From: Accumulibacter sp.
GTDB taxonomy: Bacteria > Pseudomonadota > Gammaproteobacteria > Burkholderiales > Rhodocyclaceae
DNA length: 11,887 nt
NCBI GenBank assembly: GCA_031264825.1
Contig: JAISDL010000066.1
Coordinates: 1-11,887 of the forward strand
Direction: 5' to 3'
Made by a program: the position numbers and the translations under genes. Positions within the stretch are counted from its first letter, which is position 1; each line of letters starts with the position of its first letter. The notes under the pieces are model-generated. The model worked only from the letters and a program-made list of their open reading frames with translations. It did no database searches and was not told where the DNA came from. This document shows, one piece after another, positions 6,328-11,887 of the stretch.

Positions 6328-7074
6328 TCAACTCTTTTCAATATGTGCGTATCCGTCGAAGACCGTGTGGAAACGCGGGTCGCGCAAGAGGCTCGCCGGC
6401 GTGACCGTCTGACGGTTCCACGGGATTCTTCCGAAAAACCAGAGACGCCAAAATCCCAACCCGGCTTCGGGATTGCGCGACAACAGTTCCGCGAAGGTTT
6501 CCACTTCGCCGACCGCCGTACCCGTCGACTCCGCCAGAATTTCACGGACGAAACGCGAACAGAATTCGTTTTCCGAGTTCAGGTCGAATCCCGTATCGTA
6601 GAAAATGCCCAGGCGTTTTTGGCTGGCATCGACGATTTTTCGCTGTTCTTCTTCGCTCAAAACTTTATCCAGCCGGCTGATCGCGACGCGCCCCGCCTTC
6701 GATTTTCCCACAAAACGCGACAGCGTCGTCCTGCGTGCCGTCGGAAAAGTGCTTTCCGCGACGATGGGCTCTTCACCCGAAACATCGACGACCACGCCGA
6801 CGTGGTTGGTCCAGCTTCGTGTGGCGACGCCGACCCTTTGAAACGGGTAAATCCGGTTCTGGATGAAAACGACGTCTCCGACGCGCATTTTTTTCCCAAG
6901 TCTGGAGACGGTTTCGTGTTTGGTGTCGTCGACCGTCACATGAAAGCCGCTCCACTGCGTCAGGATCATATTGACCTCGCTGGCAAAGACCGGAAGGTTG
7001 CAGAAAAGACCGCAGGACAGAATGAAGCCGGAGGCCAGCGCCCGGAGTTTGCGGAAGAAAGAAGTTTTTTTCAT
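6328..7074 (-). CDS. Exported YebB/YiiX-type permuted papain-like (NlpC/P60 superfamily) protein
   Basis: This 248-aa protein has a signal peptide: a KKTSFFRK basic start, a hydrophobic core at about 12-29, and likely cleavage after VFA (29-31). Cysteines at 21 and 25 lie inside the hydrophobic stretch but make a poor lipobox, so I favour a periplasmic form. The mature part has the circularly permuted catalytic order of the YaeF/YebB/YiiX branch: RVGDVVF (64-70), then His91 in TNHVGVVVD, Glu107 in VAESTF, and finally the nucleophile Cys172 in NEFCSRFV. In papain and classical NlpC/P60 enzymes cysteine comes first. The branch is related to LRAT-like acyltransferases, and lipid-binding pockets have been proposed from structures of relatives, but substrates are unknown. 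It leads the operon ahead of aas and lplT, which makes a lipid or lipoprotein acyl substrate a reasonable hypothesis. GGGAG lies 6-7 bp before the ATG. Confidence 0.85.
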   Translation of the reverse strand: MKKTSFFRKLRALASGFILSCGLFCNLPVFASEVNMILTQWSGFHVTVDDTKHETVSRLGKKMRVGDVVFIQNRIYPFQRVGVATRSWTNHVGVVVDVSGEEPIVAESTFPTARRTTLSRFVGKSKAGRVAISRLDKVLSEEEQRKIVDASQKRLGIFYDTGFDLNSENEFCSRFVREILAESTGTAVGEVETFAELLSRNPEAGLGFWRLWFFGRIPWNRQTVTPASLLRDPRFHTVFDGYAHIEKS

Positions 7075-7106
7075 GACGTGCTCCCAAAGTGATTTCCGAT
7101 GGACAC

Positions 7107-7136
7107 ATCATAGCCAAAGAATCACAAAAATGTCCT
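7107..7136 (-). promoter_or_regulatory. Candidate sigma70-type promoter for the YebB-like/aas/lplT operon
   Basis: Minus-strand AGGACA (7136-7131, matching TTGACA at 4 of 6) and TATGAT (7112-7107, 5 of 6) are separated by 18 bp. The predicted start is near 7100, giving a leader of about 25 nt before the ATG at 7074. The -35 element lies next to the promoter of the divergent regulator. Confidence 0.45.
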
Positions 7137-7139
7137 GAA

Positions 7140-7161
7140 ATAACGAATGTTGTGTTATATT
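7140..7161 (+). promoter_or_regulatory. Extended -10 promoter of the regulator with an overlapping inverted repeat
   Basis: TG at 7153-7154 followed by TATATT at 7156-7161 makes an extended -10 (TGnTATATT); no good -35 is present, as is common for that class. Transcription would begin near 7168, downstream of the ATG at 7147, so translation must begin at the ATG at 7192. An inverted repeat ATAAC (7140-7144) / GTTAT (7154-7158), spaced by 9 bp, overlaps the -10 and is a candidate autoregulatory operator. The arms are only 5 bp, so this part is tentative. Confidence 0.4.
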
Positions 7162-7191
7162 GACCGAGAAGTATCAAAAAACGAGACTTTT

Positions 7192-7935
7192 ATGAGCGAA
7201 CTCAACGCCCTCCTGAGCACGGTGAAAAGAATCCTGAAAAGCCGGGGCATCACTTACCGCGAACTTGCGAAAAACCTGAAACTTTCGGAACAGAGCGTCA
7301 AAAGGATGTTTTCCTCGCGGAGAATGACGGTTGACCGCATGATGGAGATTGCAAAGCTGCTCGGTTACTCGCTGGCGGAACTGACGCAGGAAGCCGCCGC
7401 CGAACAGCAGCGCATCCGAACGCTGACGCAAGAACAGGAGAAACTCCTGGTCTCCGATACCCGTCTGCTCCTGACCGCCCTCTGCGTTCTGAATCACATG
7501 TCGATGCGTGAAATCGTCCAGACGTATCGGATGAGCGAGCAGGAATGTCTGCGCTACCTGGTACAGCTCGACCGCCTTCGCTTGATCGAACTCTTTCCCG
7601 GAAACCGGATTCGGCTCATCATTTCACGCGATTTCGACTGGTTGCCGCACGGTCCGATCAAACAGTTCTTCCGCACGCAGGCGCAGGACGATTTTTTGCT
7701 GAGCAACTTCGAAAAATCGGGCGAGTCGATGCTTTTCATTCACGGAATGTTCTCGGAGGCGGCGTTTTCACAACTCCACGCGGAGATACAGAAACTTCGC
7801 AAGAAATTCGCCGAACTCCATGACGAGTCAATCCCTGCGCCCTTCGCCGAAAAATACGGTGCGAGCCTGCTCCTCGCGACGCGCAGAAGCTGGGAACCCG
7901 CCGCATTCGTGAAGCTGAGGGCGGAGGACAGATGA
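7192..7935 (+). CDS. XRE-type helix-turn-helix transcriptional regulator
   Basis: A cytoplasmic DNA-binding protein of 247 aa when started at 7192. I prefer this ATG over the one 45 bp upstream because the best promoter lies between them and the family-like sequence begins at MSELN. Residues 9-66 form a Cro/CI-type helix-turn-helix: ITYRELAKNLKLSEQSVKRMFS, with RMTVDRMMEIAKLLGYSLAEL as the following helices. Residues 85-150 look like a second, winged-helix-type segment (LTALCVLNHMSMREIVQTY, EQECLRYLVQLDRLRLIEL, then RIRLII as a wing). The C-terminal domain (about 150-245) has a GESMLFIHGMFSEAAFSQL core and is probably for oligomerisation or ligand sensing; I do not recognise a specific ligand. 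It is transcribed away from the YebB-like/aas/lplT operon with 117 bp between the start codons, a layout typical of a local regulator. Its last codons and stop lie in repeat island B. Confidence 0.85.
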   Translation: MSELNALLSTVKRILKSRGITYRELAKNLKLSEQSVKRMFSSRRMTVDRMMEIAKLLGYSLAELTQEAAAEQQRIRTLTQEQEKLLVSDTRLLLTALCVLNHMSMREIVQTYRMSEQECLRYLVQLDRLRLIELFPGNRIRLIISRDFDWLPHGPIKQFFRTQAQDDFLLSNFEKSGESMLFIHGMFSEAAFSQLHAEIQKLRKKFAELHDESIPAPFAEKYGASLLLATRRSWEPAAFVKLRAEDR

Positions 7936-8068
7936 CAGAGCGCTCGCTACGCTCGCTTCGTGACCAGTTTTCAGTATTCAGTTGTCGCGTGGGTTGCTCC
8001 CATAAGAATTACAGACAACTGACCACAAAGACCGAAGGCCGTTCTGTCCTCTGTCTTCTGTCCTCTGA
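7924..8068. repeat. Nested palindromic repeat island B
   Basis: GAGGACAGA at 7924-7932 has inverted copies at 8043-8051 and 8057-8065. Nested inside is a 9-bp perfect inverted pair, TCAGTTGTC (7978-7986) with GACAACTGA (8014-8022). Near the left arm there is a direct repeat CGCTCGC-TA-CGCTCGC (7941-7947 and 7950-7956). The 8032-8060 segment is 28/29 identical to 2983-3011 of island A. The left arm overlaps the last four codons and the TGA of the regulator gene. The stretch 7936-8106 between the two plus-strand genes holds nothing else that I can identify, apart from a weak GATAAA before the permease. Confidence 0.8.
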
Positions 8069-8106
8069 TAAAGTAACGCCATCGCAACTTTGAGACTTCC
8101 ACCGAC

Positions 8107-8850
8107 ATGCTATCCGACCCCTTCTTTTTATTCACCGCGATCACCGCGATATTGCTCATCGCGATATCGAAAGCGGGTTTCGGCGGGATGATGGGGAGCA
8201 TCGCCGTCCCGCTGGTCGCGCTGAGCGTCAGCGCGCCGCAAGCCGCCGCGATCCTTTTGCCGATCATGCTCGTCATGGATACGACGGGGCTTTTGGTCTT
8301 TCGCGGCAAGGCCGACGCGGTCAACCTGCGCGTCATGCTTCCCGGAGCGATGGTGGGACTCGTGCTCGGCGCCGTTTTCTTTCGTTGGGTCGACGCGCGC
8401 TGGATCAAGGCGATCATCGGCATCGAAGCGCTTCTGTTCGGCCTCTCGCGTCTGCGTCCGACGGGAAAATCCAACGCCCCACGCCCACCGGAGACGGCGC
8501 GCGGCGTGTTCTGGGGCTGCGTTTCGGGTTTCACGAGTTTCATCTCGCACGCCGGAGGTCCGCCGATCCTCCAGTACCTGCTCCCTCAGGAAATGGAGCG
8601 CGTCCGCATGGTGGCGACGATGACGATCTTTTTTTCCGTCGTGAATTTCACCAAGCTGATCCCCTACGCGATCCTCGGTCTGCTCGACACGTCGAATCTG
8701 ATGACGTCGGCTTTCTTGCTTCCTGTCGTCCCCCTGGGCTACTGGATCGGCCTCAAGCTGCTGAAAACGCTTTCACAGGCGCTATTCAATCGAATCATCA
8801 CCGTCGCGATGATCCTGACCGGCGTCAAACTGCTCTACGACATCCTCTGA
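8107..8850 (+). CDS. TauE/SafE (TSUP) family membrane permease
   Basis: A 247-aa inner-membrane protein of the sulfite exporter TauE/SafE family, whose members move sulfur-containing or organic anions. Substrate cannot be read from the sequence. The two internally homologous half-motifs are present: ISKAGFGGMMGSIAVPL (20-36) and SGFTSFISHAGGPPILQYLLP (140-160), each at the start of a four-helix bundle. Seven to eight hydrophobic segments are evident, with a basic/proline-rich cytoplasmic linker at about 115-131 (LRPTGKSNAPRPPETARG). The length is typical of the family. No strong Shine-Dalgarno sequence precedes the ATG; the only purine patch, GAGAC, is about 12 bp upstream. It stands alone on the plus strand after repeat island B, and its last 69 bp overlap the 3' end of convergent tilS. 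Confidence 0.9.
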   Translation: MLSDPFFLFTAITAILLIAISKAGFGGMMGSIAVPLVALSVSAPQAAAILLPIMLVMDTTGLLVFRGKADAVNLRVMLPGAMVGLVLGAVFFRWVDARWIKAIIGIEALLFGLSRLRPTGKSNAPRPPETARGVFWGCVSGFTSFISHAGGPPILQYLLPQEMERVRMVATMTIFFSVVNFTKLIPYAILGLLDTSNLMTSAFLLPVVPLGYWIGLKLLKTLSQALFNRIITVAMILTGVKLLYDIL

Positions 8851-10173
8851 CCACGACAGCGCGACCCCCTCGTCCCCGTGTTCGCAGGAAAATTCCGCAT
8901 CGACGCCGACGCCGCCGACCCAGGCCAAGCGTCCCTGAATCCGAAGGCTGGGCAAACGCCGACGCTCCCAGGGAGGAATCCCGGCTTCCTGAAACAGCTT
9001 GCTCAAGGGTTTTCGCAACCGCATCGGGTACGGCTTCATGCGTTCGCCGTCGCGCAGCGCCTGAAAAACGAGCGGATTCGCTCCGATCGCTTCCCGGCGG
9101 ACACCCGTGCCTTTCGCGGCTTCCACGCGGATGACTCCGCCCGCCCAGGGTATCGTTCCCTTTTCCAACGCGCTTTTTACCGCGCATTCGATCGGAAGGT
9201 CCGGCGGAGCGGGACGGTGAGGAAGGACGAACAACTCGCCACGGTAAACGCGCAATTCGCCGTCGGAGGTCGAGATACGGGTCTGCGCCGATGCGGCGCC
9301 CAACTGGCGGAGCGCCTCCTCTATCCAGCGCGCGTCGGGCATCGAAAAACCCGCGTTCGCCCATAAGAAACGCAAGAGATTTCGCGCACGTGAAAGCGAA
9401 AGCGCGTTGAAACCGTCGAGATGTATGCGTCCGTTAGCATTCGTTAGCACATTGCGGTCGATCGCCGCGAGATCGTCGAGCAGCGCGCGGGCCTCGGCAA
9501 AGTGTTTCGCAGCGCGGGAGAGATTTCGCCGCGCTTCGGGGAAAGCGGTTTCACAGCGCGGCAGAATATCGTGCCGCAGGAAGTTTCGCCGAAAATACAC
9601 GTCGTCGTTGCTCTCGTCGTCGACCCAGTCAAGCCCCGCTCGTATCGCATAGGCTTCGATCGCCGCACGCGGAAGGTCCAGAAGCGGGCGCGCGAAAATC
9701 GGGCCATGCCGAGCCGCGCGTTCGGACGGCATCCCGGCCGTACCCGCGACGCCCGCGCCGCGCAGGAGGTTGAGGAGCACGGTTTCGGCCTGATCGTCAC
9801 GATGGTGCCCGAGGACGACCCAGTCCGCCCCGGAGGCAGCAAGCGCGGCGTAGCGCGCGCGCCGCGCCGCGCCTTCGACCCCCTTGCCGCCAAAGCGCGG
9901 CACCTCGATTCGAGAAACGGCGACGGGGACTCCGATCCGCTCACCGAACGAGACGCAGAATTCGGCCCACGCGTCGGCCTTCGGGCTGAATCCGTGGTGC
10001 GCGTGGAGCGCGGAAAGTGAAAACGGCCTCAATGACGCATCGCGGAAACACTTGAGCGCTTGCAGGAGGACAACCGAATCACGCCCGCCAGACAGAGCGA
10101 CGCAAACGTGCTCCCCTGCCTTGAGGCGCTTTCCGAAAAAAGCGGCGATACTTTCACCGACGAGGTCGTTCAT
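8782..10173 (-). CDS. tilS: tRNA(Ile)-lysidine synthase TilS
   Basis: An essential cytoplasmic enzyme that uses ATP and lysine to convert the wobble cytidine of tRNA-Ile(CAU) to lysidine, switching its decoding from AUG to AUA. The N-terminal PP-loop ATPase domain has SGGRDSVVLL (28-37), HAHHGFSPKADAW (58-70), LGHHRDDQAETVLLNLLRGAG (121-141), ARPLLDLPRAAI (161-172) and DESNDDVYFRRNFLRH (186-201), the canonical motif series. Central and C-terminal tRNA-binding domains follow, with LRKPLSKLFQEAGIPPWERRRLP and LAWVGGVGV near the end. At 463 aa it is about 30 residues longer than the E. coli enzyme; the usual core ends near ALSW, and the acidic tail beyond it is encoded opposite the permease gene. 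It lies 39 bp after the AlkA-family gene as the last member of a four-gene operon. Confidence 0.96.
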   Translation of the reverse strand: MNDLVGESIAAFFGKRLKAGEHVCVALSGGRDSVVLLQALKCFRDASLRPFSLSALHAHHGFSPKADAWAEFCVSFGERIGVPVAVSRIEVPRFGGKGVEGAARRARYAALAASGADWVVLGHHRDDQAETVLLNLLRGAGVAGTAGMPSERAARHGPIFARPLLDLPRAAIEAYAIRAGLDWVDDESNDDVYFRRNFLRHDILPRCETAFPEARRNLSRAAKHFAEARALLDDLAAIDRNVLTNANGRIHLDGFNALSLSRARNLLRFLWANAGFSMPDARWIEEALRQLGAASAQTRISTSDGELRVYRGELFVLPHRPAPPDLPIECAVKSALEKGTIPWAGGVIRVEAAKGTGVRREAIGANPLVFQALRDGERMKPYPMRLRKPLSKLFQEAGIPPWERRRLPSLRIQGRLAWVGGVGVDAEFSCEHGDEGVALSWSEDVVEQFDAGQDHRDGDDSIE

Positions 10174-10212
10174 CCTGAAAATCCTGGGAGGCGCGCCTTG
10201 GACGGTTCCGCG

Positions 10213-10833
10213 TCAGTATTCGACGGGAATGGGGTCGAGGCTCCGCCAGAGATACCAGGTCGCCACCGTCCGCCAGGGACGCCAGCGATCCCCGAACGCG
10301 ACGAGTTCCTTCCGCGAGGAACGCTCTCCCTCAAAGTAATGCAGGGCGATCGCCCTTTGCAGACCGATGTCGTCGACGGGAAATACGTCGGGGCGCATCA
10401 GATTGAAAATCAGGAACATCTCGACCGTCCAGACGCCGATCCCGCGCACCGCCGTCAGTTCGGCGATGATTTCCTCGTCCGACGCTTCCGGCCAGCGTTC
10501 TGGGCAAACGTCGCCGTCGGCGAAACGGCGCGACAGGTCGCGGAGATATTCGACCTTGCGCGCCGACAAACCGCATTCGCGCAAGCGCTCTTCGCGTTCG
10601 CCCAGAAGATTTTCCGGAACGAGAACCGGAAAAAGCGCGGCGAACCGCGACCAGATGGCGTCGGCCGCCTTGACGGAAATCTGTTGGCCGACGATCGAGC
10701 GCGCGAGCGTCGAGAAAGGGTCGCCGCGCGAAACCAGCGAAGTTTTCGCGTAGCGCTTCACGAATCCGGCCATGACCGGGTCGTCTTTCGCGAGTCTGGA
10801 AGACGCGCGCTTCCAATACGACGGCATGCTCAT
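10213..10833 (-). CDS. AlkA/Mag-family DNA-3-methyladenine glycosylase (HhH-GPD)
   Basis: A 206-aa base-excision repair enzyme that would remove alkylated purines by cleaving the N-glycosidic bond. The HhH-GPD fold is clear: GDPFSTLARSIVGQQISVKAADAIWSRF (38-64) is the typical first block, the helix-hairpin-helix is LTAVRGIGVWTVEMFLIF (126-143), and the catalytic aspartate is D155 in FPVDDIGLQRA. No iron-sulfur cluster cysteines follow, which separates it from Nth/MutY. It lacks the N-terminal domain of E. coli AlkA (282 aa) and matches the shorter Mag-like branch. The frame stays open up to 10956, but I chose the ATG at 10833 because it forms an ATGA overlap with the DUF123 stop and because the residues upstream are arginine/glycine-rich shadow sequence of that gene. 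The overlap implies coupled expression with the DUF123 protein. Confidence 0.92.
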   Translation of the reverse strand: MSMPSYWKRASSRLAKDDPVMAGFVKRYAKTSLVSRGDPFSTLARSIVGQQISVKAADAIWSRFAALFPVLVPENLLGEREERLRECGLSARKVEYLRDLSRRFADGDVCPERWPEASDEEIIAELTAVRGIGVWTVEMFLIFNLMRPDVFPVDDIGLQRAIALHYFEGERSSRKELVAFGDRWRPWRTVATWYLWRSLDPIPVEY

Positions 10834-11204
10834 GAGAAACCCGCCGCCGCCGGACTCGATACCCGCTTCAAATGGCTTTTGCAACCCGAACGGCAATCGC
10901 TCGAACCGAAGCCGTCGACGACGACCTGGCCGGGAGTACGCTGATTCACTTCGCACTCGTCGTCGAAATGATCGAGAACTTCAGCCACGCGGACACCGCG
11001 CGCCGCCAGCAGATAGTCGATATGCCAACGCATCTTTTTTTCCGGTGAAAGATGGCGCGCGACCCTTGCCTTGAAATTTTTCCGCGCGCTGCCGGTGTAG
11101 ACGTAATAACCCGCCGGGAAGTCGAAACATCCGAGCTTCCCGACCTCGACGCGCGCGGGTTCGGAGACCTCGATGAGCAACTGGTAGGTTCGCGCCTCCG
11201 GCAT
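10830..11204 (-). CDS. DUF123 GIY-YIG-like nuclease-family protein
   Basis: A small 124-aa protein of the DUF123 group, a diverged relative of the GIY-YIG nuclease fold that elsewhere can be found linked or fused to endonuclease III. Motifs: CFDFPAGYYVYTGSA (26-40) replacing the GIY...YIG strands, the arginine helix ARVARHLSPEKKMRWHIDYLL (46-66), and a C-terminal DDECEVNQ...DGFGSSDCRSGCKSHL with cysteines at 84, 104 and 108 that may bind metal. Whether members cut DNA is, to my knowledge, not settled. I start it at 11204, two bases after the upstream gene's stop, because an earlier in-frame ATG at 11303 would overlap the hydrolase gene and add only shadow residues. It is coupled by ATGA to the AlkA-family gene, supporting a role in base-excision repair. 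Confidence 0.88.
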   Translation of the reverse strand: MPEARTYQLLIEVSEPARVEVGKLGCFDFPAGYYVYTGSARKNFKARVARHLSPEKKMRWHIDYLLAARGVRVAEVLDHFDDECEVNQRTPGQVVVDGFGSSDCRSGCKSHLKRVSSPAAAGFS

Positions 11205-11206
11205 CT

Positions 11207-11848
11207 TCAATCGGCGCAGAAAGGGTTGTACATCCGCTCCGCGCCGATCGTCGACATCGGTCCGTGGCCGGAGATGAAACGCACGTCGTCGCCGAGCGGC
11301 CACAGGCGCGTGCGGATCGACGAAATCAGCGTATCGAAGTCCCCTTTCGGGAAATCGGTACGCCCGATCGAACCCTGGAACAACACGTCGCCCGAGACGA
11401 GCAGACGCGAAGGCGCGTGGAAGAAAACGACGTGCCCCGGCGTATGCCCCGGACAGTGAAGGACCTCCATCTCGATATTCCCGAAGTTGACGCGGTCTCC
11501 GTGTTCGAGCCAGCGTTCGGGCGTAAACGCGTGGAAAACGCCCGACAGGCCGAAAGCCGCGCCCTGCTGCTGCATCGCGTCGATCCAGAATTTATCCGCG
11601 CGCTGCGGCCCTTCTATCGGGATGCCCAGTTCCTGCGCCAGGTCGAAGACGCCTCCGGCGTGGTCGAGGTGTCCGTGGGTGACAAGAATCTTTTCGGGGG
11701 AAAGGCCGAGGCTCTCGATCGCGGAAACGATCCTCGGAACGTCTCCGCCGGGGTCGACGATCGCCGTCCGGAGCGTTTCATCACACCACAGGAGCGTGCA
11801 GTTCTGCATGAAGGGCGTCACGGGGACAACCTGGTATTTGAGGGCCAT
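11207..11848 (-). CDS. Metallo-beta-lactamase-fold hydrolase, glyoxalase II-like (YcbL type)
   Basis: A 213-aa cytoplasmic metal-dependent hydrolase. Metal ligands are all present: THGHLDHAGG (H58, H60, D62, H63), the HCPGHTPGHV block with H135, SGDVLF with D154, and SGHGP with H195. The opening YQVVPVTPFMQNCTLLWCDE and the ending GHGPMSTIGAERMYNPF are typical of the single-domain YcbL branch. That branch hydrolyses glutathione thioesters such as S-D-lactoylglutathione in the relatives tested, and it lacks the C-terminal substrate domain of classical GloB. The true substrate here is unknown. It appears to be the first gene of the operon with DUF123, alkA-like and tilS. Upstream sequence ends 39 bp after the start codon; a TATACT at 11887-11882 could be its -10, but the -35 would be outside the window. 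Confidence 0.93.
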   Translation of the reverse strand: MALKYQVVPVTPFMQNCTLLWCDETLRTAIVDPGGDVPRIVSAIESLGLSPEKILVTHGHLDHAGGVFDLAQELGIPIEGPQRADKFWIDAMQQQGAAFGLSGVFHAFTPERWLEHGDRVNFGNIEMEVLHCPGHTPGHVVFFHAPSRLLVSGDVLFQGSIGRTDFPKGDFDTLISSIRTRLWPLGDDVRFISGHGPMSTIGAERMYNPFCAD

Positions 11849-11887
11849 GGCGGGAATTCGTCTCGAAACGGCAATGGTCGGAGTATA

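Noticed and set aside
7147..7191. Upstream ATG for the regulator gene
   Set aside because: It lies before the predicted transcription start, adds 15 residues unlike the family, and has no Shine-Dalgarno sequence; the ATG at 7192 is preferred.
7924..8068. Island B as a CRISPR array or attachment site
   Set aside because: The units are irregular nested inverted repeats without even spacing or unique spacers, and there are no cas or integrase genes in the window.
10834..10956. N-terminal extension of the AlkA-family gene
   Set aside because: The extra 41 residues are arginine/glycine-rich shadow of the DUF123 gene; the ATGA overlap at 10833 gives a better start.

Overview
The window is a gene-dense chromosomal stretch from a Gram-negative bacterium. 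By eye its G+C is in the upper 50s percent. The taxonomic hints are an Aas/LplT lysophospholipid-repair pair that reads closely like the enterobacterial proteins, a YebB-type exported permuted-papain protein and a YcbL-type metallo-hydrolase. Together they suggest a proteobacterium with gamma/beta affinity, but there is no rRNA or other marker to settle it. No transposase, integrase, tRNA, rRNA or CRISPR array was seen.

Layout, left to right. Positions 1-449 hold no convincing gene and consist largely of short palindromic and direct repeats. Four minus-strand coding blocks follow: an unrecognised 196-aa soluble protein (450-1040); a phosphate-uptake pair in which a DUF47/PhoU-like gene (2142-2780) precedes pit (1125-2132); and a lipid-repair operon transcribed in the order YebB-like exported protein (6328-7074), aas (4171-6309), lplT (2936-4171). 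A helix-turn-helix regulator (7192-7935) diverges from the lipid operon, and a TauE/SafE-family permease (8107-8850) follows it on the plus strand. The right end is a compact minus-strand operon read in the order metallo-beta-lactamase-fold hydrolase (11207-11848), DUF123 GIY-YIG-like protein (10830-11204), AlkA-family DNA glycosylase (10213-10833) and tilS (8782-10173). tilS converges on and overlaps the permease gene.

How the genes work together. Aas and LplT form a known lysophospholipid import and re-acylation system. Here they are preceded in the same apparent operon by a predicted periplasmic enzyme of the YebB/YiiX family, an NlpC/P60 relative for which lipid-type substrates have been proposed, and the divergent regulator is well placed to control the set. 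Pit and the DUF47 protein form a low-affinity phosphate transporter with its PhoU-like partner, preceded by a tandem TTTACA motif that resembles a Pho-type operator. The DUF123 and AlkA-family genes overlap by ATGA and make a DNA-repair pair inside a housekeeping operon.

The most unusual structural theme is the repeats. Three repeat islands (1-453, 2856-3013, 7924-8068) lie at the 3' ends of genes. In each case the stop codon of the adjacent gene (the 196-aa protein, lplT, the regulator) falls inside repeat sequence, and lplT has gained a tail of roughly 21-24 residues encoded by the repeat.
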